From assembly GCF_001659605.2 (NCBI RefSeq), contig NC_035174.2, positions 746,389 to 810,388 on the forward strand: a stretch of 64,000 nucleotides of DNA. Direction: 5' to 3'. The notes below the pieces were generated by a model. That model was not told the DNA's origin. It saw nothing but the letters and a program-made list of their open reading frames with translations, and did no database searches. Within the stretch, counting starts at the first letter, position 1. Every line of letters begins with the position of its first letter. The DNA is from Manihot esculenta. Taxonomy: Eukaryota > Streptophyta > Magnoliopsida > Malpighiales > Euphorbiaceae. The position numbers were made by a program, and so were the translations under genes. This document shows, piece by piece, positions 55,196 through 64,000 of the stretch.

Positions 55196-58100
55196 GATCA
55201 TTATCTCAAATTTTTAACTATTAATTTTAATATTTATTATTGTACAAATTTGTTGAAATAAAAATTAATCACTGAACATTTTATTAATCGAATTATATGT
55301 TTAATGAATCACCCAAAGCAATTTTTCTCTCTTCTTGATTTTTTTATGGGTGAAATAAAAAATGTGAATAAGGAAAAGGACATTATTTATATTTTTAAAG
55401 AGTTAAATATGATTAATATAAAATATTTTACATAGTTAATTGAATCAAAATGTATTTCAATAATTTTATAATTAGAAAAAGAATAAATAAAATAAATAAC
55501 CAAAGTAATTTAATAAACTTAATAAGATTTAATGATAAGTTGCACGACTATGGCAAGTGGCAACTGGTGAAACTAAACCCTAGCTTGTACCGAAAATGCT
55601 GGTCCTTATATAGTGAGAGAGCCATAGAGAAGTGCTTACATACGAAGAAGACGCATCACGGATGGCCATAATTTTCAAAACCGAAAAGACTTTTTTTTTT
55701 CTTCTTTTTTTTCTGTTCCATTTTTGTAATAATTAATGGTTGATCAGTGGAGGTGGAGGGTCCAAGAAAGTGAAAGATGCATATGCTTTAAGTGCTGATT
55801 ATATTATATATGCAATATTCTACAGTAGCTTATTGTGTTATTATAACTCCGAGTCATATCATATCATGGTACACGCTTGTTCAATTTTATCAAAATAATT
55901 AAATTTTAGTTTTTTAGCAAAATCGGCTCTCAGCATGACTGTTCAACCAATATGTCGAGCGCATCTTAGGTCAAACAAGGACAGGCAGAAAGCATTAGTT
56001 AATTCTGTGTAGGAAAAACCAAAAGAAGAAATTACACTTACAATTCTTTAACAAGTCAACATGAACATGATTTTCCCCTCAAAAAAGAGTTCATTAGGAC
56101 AAGCAAATAATAATAATAAAAAAGGAAGAAAAATTAAGAAGCAGAAGCAAATGGGTGTCACAAGCAACCGTTCTTACAGTCGTAAGAAAGCACTACCTCA
56201 AACTCATTATTTGTTTGGAGATTTGGGCAGTTTTCACATTTAATTTGTCTTTTAAGACTTTAGCTGGTTTCGTGGAAGGTTTTATATATATGCTCTAATT
56301 AAGATTCAACTTAAGATGTCACGGTTTAAAAACTTTTTTATTTATAAATAATTAAGGAAAATTTTCCTTTTGACATAAGATGTTTTTTCCCATAATTTTC
56401 TTGTTGTGCTATTTATTTCATTAATTTTGTGTAAAAATTTATTCGGAATTCTGTGCAACTTTAATGTTACGTGTTATATTTGAACCAATACCCTATTAAA
56501 ATTAGTAAAGTTTAATTTGAAAAAATCACTCAAATCAGGTTTTCCCATTCTCTCATTTGCTCGTCAAAGCACACTGAACAATTTCACTTGCAGTTAGGAA
56601 TATATTAGGGACAATTTATAGGCATTGAAATAAAAAAATTTTCCATAAAGGTCACATTCTGTCCCATTGTTAATGGTTTCAAGATTTTTAAATAATTTTG
56701 AGATATTCTCAAGCAGAACTGAACCTTGATTAATAAAAAGAAGAGAATATTTTTTTTTTGTCAAACAGAAAAACGCAGCCATCCTCTTTGTCAACAAAAT
56801 TCCAAGCTGTGGAAAACGACACACGCTACAGGTCACAGAAGAATCCAAAAAGAATGCACCCCATAGGGTTCCTCATGATGCAGAATTCCAAAGTCAGTGT
56901 CCTTTGAAGAGAAGGGAGAGCTAACTAGTAACCGCTAACCAAGTGTTAGCTACTTAGTGGGGTTGAAACTATACACATACAAACACTTATCATAATAACG
57001 TTGAACTATTTGAGTCCAATACGATCGTTTGTATAGTCACATAAGGGATCATTCTTCGAGATTTGTCGGTAACAGCAGGGCTTATCTTGCCACATTTGCT
57101 TCCCACAAACTTAGATATAATGATTGTCCAAATTACTTGCCCAGGTCCCATGAAGATCATATATCAGTTGACCCAGCCAACTTCCAAGTTCATAATTTGA
57201 GGACACCATTATATTATTCTTAGCTGCAATTTTAGCTTGCTAGCTCAACGGAGTCTAGAAGAAACCTAGCCACTGTATATTTGTACTGCTTTCATAGATT
57301 CGGAGTTATGCTCCATGCACAAGTGGAGAGGTACTGTACGTAACATACATTGATTATTTACAAATAAGGCAATTATAGACCCCCCTTTTCAGTTCTCAAA
57401 ATAGGTCAATGCTAGATGCCTATTTACTACTTAGAGTATATATATTTTTTCCGTGGTTCATCATCCTCTCTTCATTTCAAGTTTCCACTATGTTTAATTT
57501 ACTTCTTTTCTCTTTTCTATGTGATCTCTATGGTATTTAAAAATAAATGATAATTTGAATGTGATTCAAGTGAAAAAAAAAAGATATATATAACATAAGC
57601 TTGAATTTTAAATGATGAACTATTTAGATTAAACATTGGATAAAAATGTTAATATAGGTTTTTTTTTCTTCTCTTTTTAATTGAAAGTAAGTAATAAATA
57701 TATATTAATAAGATGTATGATGAACTGAAATTCAATAAATTTACTAGATGGAAACACATGGATAAGTAATTCGATCGAGTAAAAAAATTAATAGATTGAG
57801 ATTCATTGTTGAAAATTAATAGACTCCAACACTTTAGTTTTAAGGTTTGAAGAAATAGTAAAAGTAAAAGATTTTTTAAGAAAATTAAAAATGTCGAATT
57901 TAAATTAGTTCAGAGTAAATATAATTTAATTAGATATTTATATAATTTTTTTTACAAATGTGATAAATATTTTTAGAATGAGCAGATATGGTCAAAATTA
58001 AAATTTAAATATTTTTAGAATGAGATAAATAAAATTTTTAACGGCATGCAATATGGTCAAAATTAAAATATAAAGGACGTGGTTCAGCTCTAACCTGAGG

Positions 58101-59323
58101 GACCAGAGCTTAGGCTTTTCATGGTTTTCTTGAGGTGAAATGGGCTTTTCGAACATCCTTGCTCGATTAAGAGATGTTTGTTTGTTAAATGGGCTGGGCG
58201 AGATGTCATTTACTACTTAGAAAGGCACTGTTTGTCTCCCACCATCAATCAAATCTCTTGAGGGATATTTCTTAAGATAATAAATAAAAAAAATCTTCAA
58301 TGAAATATTTTCTTTTGTTTTCTTCCTTTTTCTTGATTAAAAAATATATTCATTTTCAATCAAATTTATTAAAATTTTGAGATGTGGGGCATAAGAAAAT
58401 GGCTAGCTGAACTACCTCAAGCTGGGAATTATTAGGTGAAGAAAACACCAAATTTGCCAACTACTCATGCATGAGTGGAAGAGACCTTTAAATGTCACTC
58501 ATATTAGAATTTTCTTGTCAAATCTGCTCATTTTGTAACAAACTTTCTTAAAGTAGCGCACAGGTATGCTGTTGGGATTATGCTTGAGTGGGATTATTAA
58601 ATTAGTTGTACTTGTGCTGTAATAAAACCAAAGGTCATCAGTTTCAATCTGATCACATGGACTGATCCTATACCACAAGCAACGTGGCAGAATCATTGAT
58701 GGATAGAGCAAACCCATTACAAATTGCCAGTTTTCAAACAAGACATAATTTTGTGCATGCCATGACATAATAACTTATTACCCTTGATATAAAGATGTCT
58801 AATCTTGTCCTCTAAGTTGAGAAATTTTTCATCATCCCTCCAATTAATTATCTTTAAATTCACTTCATTATGGGATTTGCTTTTCACCTCCCATTCAAAA
58901 AAGTTTAGGTCTGGACAATCATATTTAATTAACTCTAATAATTAATCGCTATGGATTATGACATTGCGCCAACCATAACACCGCTAAAACCCAATCTTTT
59001 TTTTATTTTAAATTAGTACAAGTAAATTAAAGTAATTATGAATGCTGCTGAGAAAGAGAGTCAACTCCACTAGTAATAAAGATATAATAACTCATAATTA
59101 TATGTTGAGAAATATATATACAAAATGGTTAATGATCACCATCATCATCACCTCTTGGTCAAGTAGCTAGAGAGATGTGCTGTTAATATTAAGGGAAAAT
59201 AAGCAGAAGGGCATGAAAGAGGGAGACAATAAAAGCAAGCCCATTATGGTTGATAAATAATTATGTAGGCAAAAAGGGAAGGCAAGCATGCAAACTGCAA
59301 AGCAAAGCAAAGCAAAGCAATAG
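55196..59323. other. Long intergenic region, no gene recognised
   Basis: Mostly AT-rich. Short frames at 55450-55671, 56061-56243, 56594-56848, 57029-57223 and 58499-58768 show no domain, and base composition does not change across them. More balanced patches occur at 55540-55680 and 56860-57300. The last part (about 59160-59323) is the 3' flank of the LBD gene and contains (AAAGC)4-5 at about 59297-59320. Confidence 0.55.
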
Positions 59324-62114
59324 CTAGCATGACCACAAAGACTCCCCAGAGTTGGCCTGATCAATTACCATGTCCAGAGTGCCTGTGATATTATTGGAAG
59401 ACGAACCATATTGTCTCATTCTCATGTGAACTACCTCAGCTTGTGCAATGGCCAACTGGGTTTGCAGAGAATTAATCTGTTGCTGCAAGGATGATATTGC
59501 CCCAACACACCCATATACTGGGTCACGTACCCTTGCATTTGCTTCATACACCATCGAACTCACCGCATCACTTCGTTGGTGCTCTGGTAGTTCCTGCAAA
59601 TTTTCACTATCGCTTATAACCCATAAGCTGAGATTTTTCTTTTTAAATTATGCATGGACCCACAGTGTAAAATAGTAATAGAATCTACATAAAATTAATT
59701 CATATATTTATCTTATATGTCCTTGTAAATTTAGTATACACAAAAATTACTTTACTGAAAAAAATAATTGAAAATATAACCTAATATTTTCTTATACACA
59801 GGATAAGAGAAGAGATTAATTAATAAGGCGTTGACAAACAAAATTGGCTATTAATGCAATAGTAATGCCATTGACATTATATGGTTTATGCACTGAACCT
59901 TGTAATTATTCATGAGATTAAGTGAATCTTAAGAAAAGGGTTTGAAATTAATATACTTCTAATTACTACTATTATTTTAACCCAAATCATACGGCACAGT
60001 TTTAATTAAGCATGCATTTAGAGATCTTTATTTATTCGGTGTGCTGAAGACTGAAGTTGATGTTGTATGGTGCCTTTCAAGTTAGAAATTCCTCAATCAA
60101 TGATTCACCATTGGGCTTGGTGCGCACGTGCTTTTCTAACACTACTGATCAATTTTTTTACCCTTTTTTATAAAAATTAAATCTTACAAATTTTATCATG
60201 CTCTACCACTTTAATATAAATTTTTTTATAAAAAATACATATTCATTTTGTAATTTTTATTTATTTTATTTTTTTACATATATTTAAAAATATATTTTTT
60301 TTATTAATTTTCCTATTACACTCATTTTAAATACATTAATTTATCCACTTTATTTGTTTACATATATTAAAAAATATAATTTTTTTTATTAACCTTTTAT
60401 TTTCATCTTAAATATATTAACCTTTATTAAATACTAAAAAATATTTTAAAAATTAAATGAAATTAAAATAATTAATTTATATATTATTATAGCCTTAAAA
60501 ATGATAATAATTATAGAATAATAAAAAAATAAAAAAATATAACTTTTCTATTTTAATAAAAATAAAAAATATATATATATTAAAAATTGAATTCATTAAA
60601 TTCAAAGTTAAATTATGAATTCCAATAAACTCAAATTATATATATATATATATATACACACCATGATGACATGATCGTTACGTGAGTTTTGATAACTTTA
60701 TAAAATAAAGCCCCCTAAAAAAACAAGCATAAAATAAAGAAAAGGGAAGTATAAAATGTTGGACATTTGTGATATATCTCTATCGACGTAACTTCAATGT
60801 TGTTAAAGCATGAATCAACCTTCTTTTCCAAATTTATATGCAAAAATAAGAGAATTCTATGCAGATGGGTCTTAAAGTAAGACAAGGTTTGGCCCTTCAT
60901 CACACTTTAATCATATTATCTCCTTTATTATCCCGATTTCACATGTGAAAAGCTACATCTTTAGTCTACGAAATTGAGGAATGTAAATCGTAAAATAGCT
61001 ACTTTTGAATACAATATGGGAATTAGAACCCTATTTCTTTGTGTTGTGGGGTACCCTTTCTATCAACAGAAACTAACCACTACAACCGAAAATAAAAGGG
61101 TGCTGATCACTTGTTTACTTTTGTTTTTTTCATATATAAATATGCATTTTTTTTTTTATACATAAATTTTATCACACAGTAATATATTATATTAATGTAA
61201 AATTTGAGTATTTAATTATTTGCTAATGTAAGAAGTTTAATTAGAAATTCAAAATTTAGGTTTTTTTCATGTAAAATTATATATATATATATACATATAT
61301 AAGATTCATTTGTTTTTATCGGTTAGAACAGCAATTTGCACTTGCTATATATAATGTTGTCTTGATTCCTTAGGATGCCCTTTTGTGTATTTGCATTGTT
61401 GGACCCAACGGTGCCTATGTGTACATATCCCTAGCTAATTTTAATTTATGTCTTTCTGTGGGGAGATATCATTACCCCACTTAATATGTGATATATTAAT
61501 TTGTTTTTTACAACATCACAATAATTGAATTAACCCAAGAGCACTTTTTGTTGCTTTTTTTAATAAAAAAAAAAAAAAAAAAACTCTTTTACCTATAAGG
61601 AAAGAAAAACTCTATACATATAGTTTTTTTTTATATATTATACTTGATAAACAAAATAATATTGTCCCAATGAGCTTTATTCAATAATATGAAATTATTA
61701 AGTATTAAATTCGAACACCAGCTAAATCCTACTGCGGTTAAAGTAATAAAAAAAAAACCACCCCCACATAAAATCACACTATATAAAGAAAATTGCACTG
61801 TTACTCAAACAGCCATATTTTGCTTGAACATTTGACATGTTTAAAGAAAAAATTGTAGTTTTCTTAGTGTTGATTAGTATATGTGTGTTGAGAGAATTGA
61901 GAGAGAGAGGGAGAGAGCGATGGATGGAGAGATTGACCTGTAGCATTTTATTAACGTTACTTGCTCCAAAAACCTTGTGAACACTGGCAAACTTGTGAGG
62001 CTCATCGGCTGGAAAGTATGGAGCAAAGACACAATCCTGAGTACATCTACGACGGAGAAGCTTGCAAGCTGCGCAAGGCGATAGTGCACCTTGTTTTCTA
62101 CCACTCTCCTTCAT
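59324..62114 (-). CDS. LBD4: LOB-domain (LBD) class I transcription factor, LBD3/LBD4-like, 2 exons, 148 aa
   Basis: Exon 1 is 62114-61938 (59 codons) and exon 2 is 59593-59324 (89 codons plus stop). They join in phase 0 through CTACAG/GTCAAT and TTTGCAG/GAACTACC. The protein has the C-block [15 protein letters not shown] (CX2CX6CX3C, residues 14-28) and the GAS block from [11 protein letters not shown] to DPVYGCVG. A coiled coil of leucine-zipper type follows ([20 protein letters not shown]). The short C-terminus ends NSGESLWSC, like the ESMWSC end of Arabidopsis LBD4. Residues [14 protein letters not shown] also fit LBD3/LBD4. Such factors act in the nucleus at organ boundaries and in vascular/cambial development. 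The 2.3-kb intron is AT-rich. No defect is seen. LBD3 versus LBD4 is not certain. Confidence 0.93.
59594..61937 (-). other. Intron of the LBD gene
   Basis: A 2.34-kb AT-rich intron with (TA)n runs near 60640-60655 and 61278-61292 and an 18-20 bp A tract near 61565. A less AT-rich patch lies at 61330-61440. No coding or RNA feature was recognised. Confidence 0.8.
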
Positions 62115-62323
62115 TCTTCGTTAAAGGTGACCATACACCTTTTGAGGAAAGAAAAAAAAAAATCTGTCCACTTCAATGGCAAAACTTTTTAATTAAGCTT
62201 ACTATTTACTGTTTGTCTGAAAAAAAATGAAATAAATAAACGGGAATAGTTAAGAGACTACGAAAAAAAATTAAAACCCTAGAATCTGATATTTCACAAG
62301 AAACTGGAACAAGTTGATGAAAA

Positions 62324-62390
62324 GAGAAAGAGAGAGAGAGAGAAACGGTAGAGTATACGAGGAGAGAGGCGATGAGTGTTATATAGAGAA
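62324..62390 (-). promoter_or_regulatory. LBD core promoter: TATA box and GA/CT tract
   Basis: On the minus strand CTCTATATAAC lies at about 62379-62389, about 265 bp before the start codon. It is followed downstream by a CT run (plus-strand (GA)n at 62324-62343), which would fall in the 5' UTR. This is a plausible TATA plus Y-patch/CT leader arrangement. Confidence 0.5.
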
Positions 62391-64000
62391 ATTACAAGAC
62401 AGCAAATCTTACAAGGGTCCCACTATAGAACGGCCATTAGATTTTGTTGGACAAAACATCTTTGTTAATAAGATCCTTAGGTCTCCCTCATTGTGATTTC
62501 TTCTTTCTCTTTTATATTTTATATTTTTAATTAATTCCTTTTTTTTGTTGGTTATAATAAAAAATAGCAAAATAAACTTTAGTAATTTATTATAATTTCC
62601 TTACCGACGGAAAAGTTTGATGCTAAAGAAAGAATGAACTTCGCTCATCATTACGGAATACTAATGTTCTTAATATATATAATCTCTTACATTTAAGTTT
62701 TAGATCAAGTGAAATAAAAATTAAAAAAAAAATATCAAAATATTCAATTCATTTATAGTTCATCAATTTAAATTGGAAACTAAAAATTATATATAAAATT
62801 TTAATTCTATCATTTGAATCTAAATTAAATTTAAATTCAAATTAAAAGCTTTAATTTAAAAATAACTTTAATAATGTCACTAACTGAAAATGAATTAGTA
62901 AACATGAACTTGATCGACTACATATCGATTCTCAAGCAGAGCACAGTTCATGCTTCCCTATTTTAATGATTGACAATATAAAATTTTAGACTATTATTAT
63001 TACTTACTTTCTTACGGCCAGCAATACCAAAAAGTGCATTTGAAAATTAATTAAATGAAAATTTCTATTTTATTTTTAATTTTGAGATATTAATTTTATT
63101 AGTCGACTAAAATAGATTTTAATCTGTGCATTCCAGAAACAAGATTTTAATTTATGGAATTAAAGTGAAAAAAATAAATAGAAATACTAATATCTAGTTA
63201 ATTTACTAAATTTAGAGTGGAATTTCGATTTGGTCATCTTCGTGTTTCATTCTTTATGCCTATTTAATTTATTTTCAATATATATATAAATCAGGTTGCT
63301 TTGTCCATATATAAGAAGAAAGGGTTGCCTGGGTATGGAAATGGCATGAGAATGGAATTCCGTGCTACACGTGTGGTTTTCATTTATTTCAATAAATTTT
63401 TTTTACTGAAATTAAAAAAAAAAAATGTAAAATATTTCTTAATTAATTAAAGAAAAAAATAAATTTATTTGTATTGAAAATAATTTCCTTTTCAAAAACA
63501 AATCATTTTCTAGTTTAGAATTTTATTAATATTCTTTCATAATCGAGGAATAATGAATTGATTTGGATTATTAAATCAGAAAAAAATGAGTTGGCTATGG
63601 GTTGTCATGATCTATATGGAATAATTATAACACTCAACTAAAAAAAAAAAAAAACAATTCATAGCTATGGGTTGTCATGATCTATATGGATTATTTGTTT
63701 GTTAATTAAAAAATAATTATATTGATTTCCATCAAATTTGAAGGATCTATTTATTTTTTTTTGAAGTCATTATTAAGAAAAATATGTTTATTAAAATTGT
63801 ATTTATTTTAGTTAAGAGAAAATAAAATAAGTAAAGTTAACAGAATTGAAAAATAATAATGATTAATTAATTAGTGATTGGGCCAAACTCAATCCTTTTT
63901 AACTTCAACTCCATACTCTCTTTTTTGGGCCCTGTTATCTGTGGTGTATTTATTTTACAATAATTTATTTTTAGCACTCAATTGGCTCATGCTTTTTGTT
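62391..64000. other. LBD upstream region and intergenic DNA to window end
   Basis: AT-rich with no gene recognised. It contains a 27-bp direct repeat (63594-63620 and 63664-63690). Confidence 0.55.
63594..63690. repeat. 27-bp direct repeat around an A-tract-containing insert
   Basis: GCTATGGGTTGTCATGATCT then ATATGGA occurs exactly at 63594-63620 and 63664-63690. The 43-bp spacer contains a run of 14 A. Confidence 0.95.

Noticed and set aside
55450..55671. Possible short gene with a basic, Asn/Ile-rich product
   Set aside because: No known domain, no promoter or splice support; composition matches the surrounding intergenic DNA.
1..64000. Search for tRNA, rRNA, conserved miRNA, CRISPR-like arrays or bacterial-type operons
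   Set aside because: None recognised. The only tRNA-like sequences are retrotransposon primer-binding sites (22458-22469 and about 6053-6070).

Overview
The window is AT-rich nuclear DNA of a dicot. It has intron-containing genes with GT-AG splice sites, plant-only families (SAUR, LBD, CCT-motif, PMEI, HAK/KUP), and dense LTR-retrotransposon, MULE and hAT-MITE remains. The LTR sequence beginning TGTAATACCCGGCTAG and the gene sequences look most like Euphorbiaceae (cassava or rubber tree type). That last step is from memory of the family, not from a search.

Layout. 1-6.5 kb: a decayed Ty3/gypsy Tat-type element on the minus strand. It is split by a hAT MITE (2168-2639) and by a 2.06 kb solo LTR (2941-4998), each with target-site duplications (TSDs). 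7.45-7.89 kb: a single-exon SAUR gene (minus). 8.9-19.9 kb: mostly AT-rich intergenic DNA with two TIR-flanked repeats and a 5'-truncated LINE (10254-10895) with a 12-bp TSD. 20.0-21.5 kb: a broken HAK/KUP potassium transporter (minus). 21.7-28.0 kb: a nest of insertions. One LTR copy sits in a minisatellite and is split by a Copia fragment. That fragment is itself split by a second copy of the same LTR family, and a MULE carrying a captured coiled-coil exon lies in the distal half. 29.3-29.8 kb: a PMEI-domain secreted protein. 30.7-32.2 kb: a three-exon TPR protein. 34.3-39.9 kb: a cyclin T gene (six coding exons, 599 aa). 42.0-47.4 kb: a nine-exon coiled-coil gene of the Arabidopsis At4g15545/NAI2-interacting type, with a 1.44 kb solo LTR in intron 5 and an apparent frameshift in exon 6. 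51.9-53.0 kb: a four-exon CCT-motif gene. 59.3-62.1 kb: a two-exon LBD gene (minus) with a 2.3 kb intron.

The genes are independent single transcription units, as usual in plants, and do not form one pathway. Several are regulatory: SAUR (auxin growth response), cyclin T (P-TEFb, transcription elongation), the CCT protein and the LBD protein. I found no tRNA, rRNA, CRISPR array or recognisable miRNA, and no convincing new multi-gene system. The most informative unusual signals are the nested insertions dated by their TSDs, the palindromic GCC-box arrays in one LTR family, the exon carried by the MULE, the frameshift in the coiled-coil gene, and several A/T-tract micro-insertions flanked by short duplications.
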